Assembly: GCA_963169235.1 (NCBI GenBank)
Contig: CAUJCX010000013.1
Coordinates: forward strand, 1 to 50,433
Direction of reading: 5' to 3'
Length of the DNA: 50,433 nucleotides
Source: Actinomycetota bacterium
Lineage (GTDB): Bacteria > Actinomycetota > Thermoleophilia > Miltoncostaeales > Miltoncostaeaceae
Under the pieces are notes generated by a model, which was not told the DNA's origin, ran no database searches, and saw nothing but the letters and a program-made list of their open reading frames with translations. The position numbers were made by a program, and so were the translations under genes. Below, one piece after another: positions 17,623 to 24,452 of this stretch (position 1 is its first letter; every line of letters begins with the position of its first letter).

Positions 17623-17884
17623 GCTGAATCCCTCATTCTGTCGCGGCGACGGCACGTGGGGTGGCCCGGGAGATCGGGCGGACGTCGTCGCCAAGTGAAA
17701 GTGGTGCGCCGGGCGATCCGGCGGAAAAGAACGCTACTCGTGACCGCGTATCGTTCTTGTGTTTGACGACGCCGGAGTTGTGACAAAACCCGGGTGCTCT
17801 GTTACGTAATGCCGGTGTCAGAACGCGGGCTGGCGAGGGGGTCGTGACGAGACGCCCACCGCCAGCGCCATGCGGTTCCCGCGG

Positions 17885-17917
17885 GTTCACACGGTGTTCA
17901 CACGATGGTCACCGGGT
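17885..17917 (+). promoter_or_regulatory. PHO-box-like triple direct repeat
   Basis: Three consecutive 11-bp units read GTTCACACGGT, GTTCACACGAT and GGTCACCGGGT. Actinobacterial PhoP/PhoB sites are 11-bp direct repeats beginning with a similar G(T/G)TCAC core. The site lies about 41-73 nt before the PhoB-like ATG and about 265 nt before pstS, so it could control both. Confidence 0.65.
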
Positions 17918-17944
17918 GGCGCCATGACGTCCGCCGCCGTCACT

Positions 17945-17950
17945 TATCGT
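17945..17950 (+). promoter_or_regulatory. -10 element of the PhoB-like gene
   Basis: TATCGT, seven bases before ATG 17958, with no Shine-Dalgarno sequence between them. Transcription would begin at or beside the ATG. Confidence 0.5.
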
Positions 17951-17957
17951 GCGCCTC

Positions 17958-18764
17958 ATGGAACAGTCGCCACCCAACATCCTCATCGTTGAGGACGACG
18001 AGAGCATCAGCGAGGCCATTGCGTTCCACCTGAAGAAGGCGGGGATGGCCGTGACGGTGGCGATGGACGGGCTGGCCGGCCTGCGGGCCGTCAAATCGGC
18101 GCTGCCCGACGCCATGGTGCTCGACCTGATGCTGCCCAACGTGGACGGCTGGCACATCATCCGCGAGGTGCGCGAGTGGGCGCCCCAGGTGCCGATCCTG
18201 GTGGTGTCGGCGCGCACGAACGAGCACGATCGGGTGGAGGCGCTCAGCCTGGGCGCCGACGACGTCATCGCCAAGCCGTTCTCCATGCGGGAGCTGGTGG
18301 CGCGCATCGGCGCGGCCCTGCGGCGGTCGGCGGTCGCGGCCGACCAGGGGTCCCGGGCCCCCATCACCGAGGGCGACCTCACCATCGATCCCGACCGCCT
18401 CACTGTGACCATCTCCGGCCGGCCCGTCGACCTCACCCCGCTGGAGTGGAAGCTCTTGTGGGTGCTGGCGGAGGGGACCTCACGCGCGCTGACGCGCGAC
18501 GTGATCTTCCGCAAGGTGTGGGGCGGCGAGCGCGGTCACGGCGACCGCTCGGTGGACGTGCTGGTGCGGCGGCTGCGCCGCAAGATCGACGAGATCGAGG
18601 GCGCGTTCACGTACGTGCAGACCCAGCACGGGGTCGGCTACCGCTTCGAGGCGACGCCCCGGGTGATGCCCGGCACCCGCCCGGCCCCGCGTGATGCGGC
18701 ACCGACGGTCACGGCGCTGCGCACGCCCCGCCCTCCCGCTTGGGGCCCACGCACCCCCGCCTGA
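17958..18764 (+). CDS. PhoB/OmpR-type response regulator
   Basis: The protein is 268 residues. The receiver domain (about 8-122) begins ILIVEDDES, with phospho-acceptor D56 in MVLDLMLPNVDG, T/S switch in ILVVSARTN and K in VIAKPFSMREL. A winged-helix DNA-binding domain (about 138-235) has LTPLEWKLLWVLAEG, the recognition helix DRSVDVLVRRLRRKI and GVGYRFE. A Pro/Arg-rich tail of about 30 residues follows. The divergent pst operon and the PHO-box-like site make phosphate control likely. No partner histidine kinase (PhoR) is in the window. Convergent with the sigma factor gene, 4 nt away. Confidence 0.92.
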   Translation: MEQSPPNILIVEDDESISEAIAFHLKKAGMAVTVAMDGLAGLRAVKSALPDAMVLDLMLPNVDGWHIIREVREWAPQVPILVVSARTNEHDRVEALSLGADDVIAKPFSMRELVARIGAALRRSAVAADQGSRAPITEGDLTIDPDRLTVTISGRPVDLTPLEWKLLWVLAEGTSRALTRDVIFRKVWGGERGHGDRSVDVLVRRLRRKIDEIEGAFTYVQTQHGVGYRFEATPRVMPGTRPAPRDAAPTVTALRTPRPPAWGPRTPA

Positions 18765-18768
18765 CGGG

Positions 18769-19842
18769 TCAGGCCGACTCGCGCAGGCCCTGCGCCTCGG
18801 GCATCGCCTGCAGCTTGCGCAGCGTGTTGGTCTCGATCTGCCGGATGCGCTCGCGGGTGACGCCGAACGTGCGGCCCACCTCCTCGAGCGTGGCGGGCTG
18901 ATCGCCCAAGAGGCCGAAGCGCATCTCGATGACGCGTCGCTCGCGCTCGGGCAGCGACGCCAGCGCGCGGTGGATGCCGTCGCTGCGCATCGACTCGGAC
19001 GCCGAGTCGAACGGCGACGGCGCGCGGTCGTCCTCGACGAAGTCGCCCAGCGTCGATTCGTCCTCCTCGCCGACCGGGCGCTCGAGGCTGATGGGCTGCT
19101 GGGCCAGGCGCAGGATGTCGCGCACCTCGTCGAGCTCCATGCGCAGCTCGGCGGCGAGCTCCTCGGGCCGCGGTTCGCGTCCCAGGCTCTGCGTCATGGC
19201 GCGCTCCATCTGCACCACGCGGTTGAGCTTCTCGACCATGTGCACGGGGATGCGGATGGTGCGGGCCTTGTCGGCCAGGGCGCGCGTCACCGCCTGCCGG
19301 ATCCACCACGTGGCGTACGTCGAGAACTTGAAGCCGCGCCGGTAGTCGAACTTCTCGACCGCGCGGATGAGGCCCACGCTGCCCTCCTGGATGAGGTCCA
19401 GGAAGCCGACGCCCCGGTTGGAGTAGCCCTTGGCGATGCTCACCACCAGGCGCAGGTTGGCCTCGATCATCTGGCGCTTGGCCACCATGTCGCCGCGCTC
19501 GATGCGGCGGGCCAGCGACACCTCCTGCTGGGCCGTCAACAGCGGCACCTGGCCGATGGCGGCCAGGTAGAGGCGCAGCGAGTCGAGGCTGGGATCGACG
19601 ACCGTGTCGAGGCCGAGCGCGTCGGGGGCGTCCGGTCCCTCGCCGTCGTCGACGATCTCGATGCCGCGTTCGCGCAGCGCGCCCAAGAGCTGCGACAGCA
19701 CGCTGGTGGACAGATCGTGGTCCTCCACCGCGGACGCGATCTGTGAGTGGGTCAGCTGGCCACTGCTCGCGCCGACCTCCGCCAGCTCCCGCAACAGGGA
19801 GGTGGCCGCATCTGCATGGGACGCTGCGCGGGCATTGGACAA
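18769..19842 (-). CDS. RpoD-like (principal-type) RNA polymerase sigma factor
   Basis: The protein is 357 residues. A short region 1.1-like N-terminus (residues 10-60, [20 protein letters not shown]) is followed by region 1.2 ([14 protein letters not shown]), region 2 ([20 protein letters not shown] then [15 protein letters not shown], which reads the -10), region 3 ([13 protein letters not shown]) and region 4 ([19 protein letters not shown], which reads the -35). The start is TTG 19842 ([16 protein letters not shown]), with GAGGTCAGGA just upstream; no ATG or GTG fits. TACACT (19880-19885 on the minus strand) is a good -10 with a leader of about 30 nt. Whether this is the housekeeping sigma factor or a close group 2 relative cannot be told here. 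Confidence 0.93.
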   Translation of the reverse strand: MSNARAASHADAATSLLRELAEVGASSGQLTHSQIASAVEDHDLSTSVLSQLLGALRERGIEIVDDGEGPDAPDALGLDTVVDPSLDSLRLYLAAIGQVPLLTAQQEVSLARRIERGDMVAKRQMIEANLRLVVSIAKGYSNRGVGFLDLIQEGSVGLIRAVEKFDYRRGFKFSTYATWWIRQAVTRALADKARTIRIPVHMVEKLNRVVQMERAMTQSLGREPRPEELAAELRMELDEVRDILRLAQQPISLERPVGEEDESTLGDFVEDDRAPSPFDSASESMRSDGIHRALASLPERERRVIEMRFGLLGDQPATLEEVGRTFGVTRERIRQIETNTLRKLQAMPEAQGLRESA

Positions 19843-19879
19843 GGTCCTGACCTCACCGGGTTGGGGCCTTACCCACCCC

Positions 19880-19885
19880 AGTGTA
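19880..19885 (-). promoter_or_regulatory. -10 element of the sigma factor gene
   Basis: TACACT on the minus strand, 37 nt before the TTG start. Unlike many other genes here it leaves a leader with a Shine-Dalgarno sequence. No clear -35 was seen. Confidence 0.45.
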
Positions 19886-20014
19886 GTGATGTTCCGGCGT
19901 CCCCGCGATACGCACGGTGGGCGGTACGCCAAGAACCGCCGCACGGCCGCGCGGGCGCGATGTTGCCAGAATGCGCCGACATCCCTGTCGAGCGAGCAAG
20001 GCGGAACCCCCGCG

Positions 20015-20998
20015 ATGTGCGCAAAATCACTGCTTCCGGGAGTCGACGTGCAGGAGACCCTGCCGTCCCTGCCCGTGCGCCTCACCCGCGCGGGCGTGAC
20101 GCGGTCGTCCAAGGCGATCCGCATGCGCGTGAACGGGACGGAGCAGCTCTTCCACGCCGATATCCGGTGCGGGGTCGACCTGGGGGCGACGCAGAAGGGC
20201 GTCCACATGTCGCGCTTCGAGGAGGGCATCAACGAGGCCATCGACGCCGCCACCGAGATGGATGCGGTGGCCATCGACGTGCTGGCCGAGCGCATCGCCA
20301 CGTCGGTCACGGCGCTTCAGGGCGCCCACACGGGCGAGGTCAGCATCCGCGCCACGTACCCCGTCACCCGGCGCACGCCGGTGTCCGACATCGACAGCCA
20401 GGAGATGTACGAGCTGTTCGGCGTCGCGGTGGCGGGGCCGCACGGGGCACGGCGCGTGCTGGGGGTCGCCGCCCAGGGCATGAACGCCTGCCCGTGTGCG
20501 CAGGGACTGATTCAGGACCAGGCCGAGGAGGCCCTGGCGGCGGACGGCTTCGACGCCGACGAGATCGCCCGCATCGTGCGGCTGGTACCCATCGCCACGC
20601 ACAACCAGCGGGCCAAGGGCACGCTGCACATCGGGGCTCCCGAGGGGCACGACCTGGTGGCCGACGACCTGGTCGCCATCATCGAGGACGCCATGTCCTC
20701 GGAGATCTACGAGCTGCTCAAGCGCAGCGACGAGCGCTACGTGGTGGACCGCGCGCACCGGCGCCCGCGGTTCGTCGAGGACAGCGTGCGCGAGATGATC
20801 CGCGGGGTCATCGACAGCTTCCCCGGCCTTCCCGACGACGCGTTCGTGTCGGCGCACCAGGCGAACTTCGAGACCATCCACACCCACGACGTCGAGGCGC
20901 AGCGCACCGGTCTGCTGGGCGAGATGCGGGCCGAGGTGCTGGGTCGGTCGCCCGCGGGCGACGACATCGGCATGGGGGAGTGGCTCCGCCGCAGGTAG
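20015..20998 (+). CDS. GTP cyclohydrolase, MptA/FolE2 family
   Basis: Family enzymes open the imidazole ring of GTP at the start of folate or methanopterin synthesis and do not need the zinc of FolE1. The protein is 327 residues. Visible motifs are [32 protein letters not shown], the active-site cysteines in [10 protein letters not shown] (C159, C161), [20 protein letters not shown] with [10 protein letters not shown], and [12 protein letters not shown]. The ACPCAQ core looks closer to archaeal MptA than to bacterial FolE2, which usually has CPCSK. ATG 20015 is supported by the family N-terminus. It diverges from the sigma factor gene. Folate synthesis is the likely role in a bacterium. Confidence 0.88.
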   Translation: MCAKSLLPGVDVQETLPSLPVRLTRAGVTRSSKAIRMRVNGTEQLFHADIRCGVDLGATQKGVHMSRFEEGINEAIDAATEMDAVAIDVLAERIATSVTALQGAHTGEVSIRATYPVTRRTPVSDIDSQEMYELFGVAVAGPHGARRVLGVAAQGMNACPCAQGLIQDQAEEALAADGFDADEIARIVRLVPIATHNQRAKGTLHIGAPEGHDLVADDLVAIIEDAMSSEIYELLKRSDERYVVDRAHRRPRFVEDSVREMIRGVIDSFPGLPDDAFVSAHQANFETIHTHDVEAQRTGLLGEMRAEVLGRSPAGDDIGMGEWLRRR

Positions 20999-21005
20999 CG
21001 CCGAT

Positions 21006-21037
21006 CCTCCGGGCGGCGACGGTGCCGTCCCGGGAGG
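21006..21037. terminator. hairpin between convergent MptA/FolE2 gene and plsY
   Basis: CCTCCGGG pairs with CCCGGGAGG (one bulged G) and CGGC with GCCG inside it, around a GACGGT loop. It starts 7 nt after the upstream stop and could serve both strands. Confidence 0.5.
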
Positions 21038-21064
21038 GTTGTCCACCCGATCGGGCGCCGCGCG

Positions 21065-21685
21065 TCACGTCGTGCGGGGCGGTTCCCCTCCGGGTTTCGG
21101 CGTCCTGCCCAGCTCGAGGCGCAGCTCGTTGCCCGCTCGCAGGCGCTGGATGTTGGCGCGGTGCCTCCACACCACCACGGCCGCGGCGGCGGTGCCGAAG
21201 GCGAGCGTGGGCCACGGCACGCCGAAGATGACCAGGAGCGGAGGGAACGCGATGGCCGCCAGGATGCTGCCCAGCGACACGTAGCGGGTCAGGGCGATGG
21301 TGACGAACCAGACCGCCAGCACGATCAGCGCCGGGATGGGCGTCAGCGCCAGGATGGTGCCGCCTGCGGTGGCCACGCCCTTGCCGCCCTTGAAACGCAG
21401 CCACACGGGGAACACGTGACCCAGGATCGCGGCGGCCGCGGCGGCCAGTGGCCAGTGCGGCTGCGTCAGCGCCTGGGCGATCAGCACGCCGGCGGCCCCC
21501 TTCGCGATGTCCAGCACCATCACCGCGATGCCGATGCCCTTGCCCAGCGTGCGGAACACGTTGGTGGCGCCGACGTTCTTCGAGCCGACCGTGCGGATGT
21601 CGATGCCGCGCATGCGGCCCGCGAGGTACGCGAACGGGATGGACCCCAAGAGGTACGCGACGACGATGGAGACGGCTTCGTTCAC
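21065..21685 (-). CDS. plsY: glycerol-3-phosphate acyltransferase (acyl-phosphate dependent)
   Basis: PlsY transfers an acyl group from acyl-phosphate to glycerol-3-phosphate, the first step of phospholipid synthesis. The protein is 206 residues with about five hydrophobic segments. Conserved loops are LGSIPFAYLAGR, SKNVGATNVFRTLGK, GHVFPVWLRFKGGKGVAT and TRYVSLGSI. The GTG at 21685 overlaps the pgsA TGA as GTGA. Pairing with pgsA makes a small phospholipid operon. Confidence 0.96.
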   Translation of the reverse strand: MNEAVSIVVAYLLGSIPFAYLAGRMRGIDIRTVGSKNVGATNVFRTLGKGIGIAVMVLDIAKGAAGVLIAQALTQPHWPLAAAAAAILGHVFPVWLRFKGGKGVATAGGTILALTPIPALIVLAVWFVTIALTRYVSLGSILAAIAFPPLLVIFGVPWPTLAFGTAAAAVVVWRHRANIQRLRAGNELRLELGRTPKPGGEPPRTT

Positions 21686-22239
21686 GGGTCGCTCGACATC
21701 TGGGAGGCGGGTGACTTGCGGGCCAGCAGACGGCGCTTCGCCATCACGAAGTAGTAGACGCCCGAGAGGATGGTCAGCACAAGGGCCAGCCACAGCACGG
21801 GCCAGTCGGCCCACTTCCACGGGTGGTCCACGGTGAACATCACGATCGCGAGGTTCTGGGTGAGCGTCTTGGCCTTCCCCAGCCCCGCCGCCGGGATCAC
21901 GAGCCCCTCGCTGACGGCCAGCAGGCGCAGGCCGGTGACGGCGAACTCGCGCGTGAGGATCACCATCACGGCCCACGCGGGCACGTCGTCGGTCTGCACC
22001 AGGCACAACAGCGCGGCGGTCACCAGCAGCTTGTCGGCCAGGGGATCGAGGAACGCGCCGGCCACCGTCACCTGGCCGCGCGAACGCGCCCACCAGCCGT
22101 CCAGGCTGTCGGTCGCGGCGGCGGCGACGTACGCGCCCGCCGCCCACCAGCGGGTGCGGGAGTCCTCTTGCACCATCAGCACCATCACCACGGGGATGGC
22201 GACGATGCGGGCGGCGGTCAGCCAAAGCGCGACGTTCAC
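21682..22239 (-). CDS. pgsA: CDP-alcohol phosphatidyltransferase (phosphatidylglycerophosphate synthase type)
   Basis: The enzyme joins CDP-diacylglycerol and glycerol-3-phosphate to give phosphatidylglycerophosphate. The protein is 185 residues. The family signature D-G-x2-A-R-x8-G-x3-D-x3-D reads SLDGWWARSRG followed by GAFLDPLADK. Several hydrophobic helices surround it (IPVVMVLMV, PVLWLALVLTILSGVYYFVM). The start GTG 22239 follows TAGGAT by seven bases with no Shine-Dalgarno sequence. Substrate specificity within the family (glycerol-3-phosphate or inositol) is inferred from partnership with plsY and overall likeness. Confidence 0.92.
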   Translation of the reverse strand: MNVALWLTAARIVAIPVVMVLMVQEDSRTRWWAAGAYVAAAATDSLDGWWARSRGQVTVAGAFLDPLADKLLVTAALLCLVQTDDVPAWAVMVILTREFAVTGLRLLAVSEGLVIPAAGLGKAKTLTQNLAIVMFTVDHPWKWADWPVLWLALVLTILSGVYYFVMAKRRLLARKSPASQMSSDP

Positions 22240-22246
22240 GCCCGCC

Positions 22247-22252
22247 ATCCTA
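22247..22252 (-). promoter_or_regulatory. -10 element of pgsA
   Basis: TAGGAT on the minus strand, seven bases before GTG 22239. It lies back to back with the -10 of the divergent ACT gene, seven bases away. Confidence 0.5.
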
Positions 22253-22259
22253 TCCGGGG

Positions 22260-22265
22260 TAGCCT
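22260..22265 (+). promoter_or_regulatory. -10 element of the ACT-domain gene
   Basis: TAGCCT, seven bases before ATG 22273, with no Shine-Dalgarno sequence. Confidence 0.5.
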
Positions 22266-22272
22266 GTGCGCC

Positions 22273-22800
22273 ATGAACGAGATCGCCGTCACCGCGATGG
22301 GAGCCGACCGGCCCGGCATCGTCGCAGCGCTCACCAAGGGCCTCCTGGGCATGGGCGGCAACCTCGCCGACGTGCGTGCGGCCCTCCTGCGCGGGTCGTT
22401 CGCCATCGTGCTGCTGGTGCATGTGCCCGACGACGTGGACGCCGCCGCGGTCGAGGCGGCGCTGCGTCCCGAGGCCGAGCGCCTGGGCCTGGGGCTGTGG
22501 GCGGGACCCGCGGCGCCCGCGTCGGACGCCGGCACGGGCGCGCGGTGCGTGGTGTCGGTGTACGGCATCGACCACCCCGGCATCGTCCACGACATCACCA
22601 GCGAGCTCGCGGCCCGCGGCGCCAACATCCGCGACCTGTCGTCGCGGTCGGTGGGGACTCCACCCATCTACACGCTCGCGATCGAGGTCGACCTGCCGGC
22701 GGGCGTGACGGTGGCCGAGATGCGCGGCATGCTGGCCGAGACCGCCGCGCGCAACCGGGTGGAGCTGGCCGTCACCGAAGCGGACGACGACCTGCTGTGA
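22273..22800 (+). CDS. double ACT-domain protein (GcvR-like)
   Basis: The protein is 175 residues made of two ACT domains: MNEIAVTAMGADRPGIVAAL with GGNLADVRAALLRGSFAIVLLV, and VVSVYGIDHPGIVHDITSEL with GANIRDLSSRSV and IYTLAIEVDLP. ACT domains bind small ligands, often amino acids. Proteins of this shape include GcvR, which controls the glycine cleavage system. No DNA-binding domain is present. It sits 4 nt before the deformylase-HD fusion, so the two are probably one operon. That raises the idea of amino-acid sensing coupled to the HD domain (inference). Confidence 0.87.
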   Translation: MNEIAVTAMGADRPGIVAALTKGLLGMGGNLADVRAALLRGSFAIVLLVHVPDDVDAAAVEAALRPEAERLGLGLWAGPAAPASDAGTGARCVVSVYGIDHPGIVHDITSELAARGANIRDLSSRSVGTPPIYTLAIEVDLPAGVTVAEMRGMLAETAARNRVELAVTEADDDLL

Positions 22801-22804
22801 CCGG

Positions 22805-23815
22805 GTGATCCGCCCCGTCCTGCGATTTCCCGACCGGCGCCTGAAGCAGCCCGCGGTGCGGCTGGGCCGGGTGGGCCCCGCGGCCCGGCGGCTCGCCGTC
22901 GACCTGCAGGAGACCGCACGGTCGCATCCCCGCACCGTGGGGCTGGCGGCGACCCAGCTGGGCGTGATGTGGCGCATGGTCTACATCGACCTCACCGACC
23001 ACCCCAAGGTGGACGCGCCCGTCGGCCCGCTGTGGCTGGTCGACCCGCAGGTGGTCGACCACGACGGCTGGGAGGTGGGCCGCGAGGGGTGCCTGTCGCT
23101 GCCCGACATCACGGCGGACGTGGGGCGGCCGCACCGGGCCACGGTGCACGCGCTCGACCTCGACGGGCGCCCCGTGACGCACGAGGTGGAGGGCTTCACC
23201 GCCCGCGTCTTCCTGCACGAGATCGACCACCTGGACGGCGTGCTGATCCTCGACCGCGTCACGTCGCTGGCGCGCGACGTGTTCGCCCGGGCCGGGGGCC
23301 AGCGGCGCAGCCGGGCCGAGAGCCGGGTGCAACGCGCCGCCGCGCTGGCGCGGGTGGCGCACGCCGGGCAGCGCGACGGTGGCCGCCCGTACGCGCAGCA
23401 CCTGGAGGAGGTGGTGGACGTGCTGGCCGAGGCCGGCGTCGACGACCCGGGCCTGCGGGCGGCCGCGTGGCTGCACGACTGCGTGGAGGACACCCCGGTG
23501 ACGGTGGCCGACCTGGTGCCCGACTACGGGGCGCGGGTCGCGGCCCTCGTCGACGCGCTCACCGTGTACCCCGGGCCGGACGGCGCGCCCGACCACGAGG
23601 CCTCATGGCGGCGCATCGCGGCCGAACCGGGAGCCGTCGCGGTGAAGCTGGCCGACCGCATCGCGCGGGCGCGGTCGCACCCCGATCGCGTGCCGCGCTA
23701 CCGGGGTCAGCAGCCGGCGCTGCGCGCCGCGCTCGCGGACGCCGACAGGGGCGTGGTGGACGCGGCCGTCATCGCCCGCATGTGGACCGAGCTGGACGCC
23801 GCCCTGGCGCCGTAG
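22805..23815 (+). CDS. peptide deformylase fused to a MESH1/SpoT-like HD domain
   Basis: The protein is 336 residues. Residues 1-155 are a peptide deformylase, which removes the formyl group from new proteins: motif 1 VGLAATQLG (Q51), motif 2 REGCLSLPD (metal ligand C96), motif 3 FLHEIDHLDG (H138, E139, H142). Residues 175-330 are an HD phosphohydrolase like the (p)ppGpp hydrolase half of RelA/SpoT and MESH1: ARVAHAGQRD, PYAQHLEEVV (H199), AAWLHDCVEDTPVT (H224, D225, E228, D229) and VAVKLADRIARAR (D284). The asparagine normally four residues after that aspartate is Arg (R288). There is no synthetase domain. The start GTG 22805 is 4 nt after the ACT gene. The domain pairing is unusual and would join N-terminal protein processing to nucleotide or alarmone turnover. 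Confidence 0.9.
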   Translation: MIRPVLRFPDRRLKQPAVRLGRVGPAARRLAVDLQETARSHPRTVGLAATQLGVMWRMVYIDLTDHPKVDAPVGPLWLVDPQVVDHDGWEVGREGCLSLPDITADVGRPHRATVHALDLDGRPVTHEVEGFTARVFLHEIDHLDGVLILDRVTSLARDVFARAGGQRRSRAESRVQRAAALARVAHAGQRDGGRPYAQHLEEVVDVLAEAGVDDPGLRAAAWLHDCVEDTPVTVADLVPDYGARVAALVDALTVYPGPDGAPDHEASWRRIAAEPGAVAVKLADRIARARSHPDRVPRYRGQQPALRAALADADRGVVDAAVIARMWTELDAALAP

Positions 23816-23818
23816 GCC

Positions 23819-24238
23819 CTACTTCTTGCCGCCGGAGTAGTAGCGGTCGTCGCCGTCCGAGCGGCGCACCGCGTGCACCGGGTTGCCCGCGGCGTCCCAC
23901 TGGTAGTACGAGCAGGCCGGGCCGAGGCCGCTCTCGTACGTCTGCACGCGCGGGTTACGGCCGATATCGCGCGCGGCGGCGCAGTGACGCAACAGCGCGG
24001 GGTCGTCCATCTCGGGCCACACGATGATGAGGTGCGAGGCGGTGAGGAACGTCGCCACGAACTCGCACCCCGCCGCGGGGCACGGCCACGGGTCGGTGCG
24101 CACGCAGAACCACCCGCTGTAGTCCTCGCCCGAGTCGTCGGTCCACAGCTGCTCGTCCTGATCGAGGTCGGGATCGTCCAGGCGGGGGTCGTCGATGGTG
24201 ATCGCGGGCCCGTCCTCGCGCTCGTCGTGCTCGGCCAC
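23819..24238 (-). CDS. unknown acidic protein with a C2H2-like pattern
   Basis: The protein is 139 residues. The first 45 are very acidic (IDDPRLDDPDLDQDEQLW). The middle has CPAAGCEFVATFLTASH and LLRHC, so two cysteines and histidines could form a zinc site. The C-terminal part holds QTYESGLGPACSYYQWDAAG and ends YYSGGKK. No membrane segment or signal peptide is present. ATG 24238 has a strong Shine-Dalgarno sequence (AGGAGGAG), unlike the leaderless genes nearby. Its stop is 3 nt from that of the deformylase-HD gene. I do not recognise the family. Confidence 0.8.
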   Translation of the reverse strand: MAEHDEREDGPAITIDDPRLDDPDLDQDEQLWTDDSGEDYSGWFCVRTDPWPCPAAGCEFVATFLTASHLIIVWPEMDDPALLRHCAAARDIGRNPRVQTYESGLGPACSYYQWDAAGNPVHAVRRSDGDDRYYSGGKK

Positions 24239-24365
24239 GGACTCCTCCTGACGATGCCGGCGGTTCGGCGGATGCGTGCCAAGGTTACCCGCGCGGCGGT
24301 AACGGCCGCGGCCGCGCGGGGTCGCGTGACCGAGTCAGCGATCGGTTTTGTGTGAAAGATGGGAG

Positions 24366-24410
24366 GGAACGGCAATGTTCCAGGGAACCTCGGGCGAACC
24401 TCGACGTTCG
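24366..24410. promoter_or_regulatory. pair of GAAC-N6-GTTC inverted repeats upstream of lysyl oxidase 1
   Basis: GGAAC-ggcaat-GTTCC (24366-24381; outermost GG/CC pair included) and CGAAC-ctcgac-GTTCG (24395-24410) have the same arm and spacer length and centres 29 bp apart. They lie 30-75 bp before the -10 of the first lysyl oxidase gene, as expected for a dimeric regulator. The spacer is 6, not the 4 of an actinobacterial LexA box. Confidence 0.4.
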
Positions 24411-24439
24411 GGGGGTGTGGGGACCACGGGCGCTGTTCG

Positions 24440-24445
24440 TAATCT
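24440..24445 (+). promoter_or_regulatory. -10 element of lysyl oxidase 1
   Basis: TAATCT, seven bases before ATG 24453, with no Shine-Dalgarno sequence. Confidence 0.5.
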
Positions 24446-24452
24446 CGCCCGC

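Larger units (their letters stand above)
17623..17957. other. divergent regulatory region between pstS and the PhoB-like gene
   Basis: This 335-nt gap holds no gene. It contains the PHO-box-like repeats (17885-17917), a TATCGT just before the regulator, and a less GC-rich stretch (17725-17820) that should hold the pstS promoter. On the minus strand, TAGCGT near 17734-17739 is one candidate -10, without a convincing -35. Confidence 0.7.

Noticed and set aside
17763-17790. plus-strand promoter with -35 TTGACG for the PhoB-like gene
   Set aside because: No -10 at the proper distance, and it is about 170 nt before the gene, which has a better element beside its ATG.
24366-24410. LexA/SOS boxes
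   Set aside because: The arms resemble GAAC/GTTC, but the spacer is six bases instead of the four in actinobacterial SOS boxes, and no SOS gene is adjacent.
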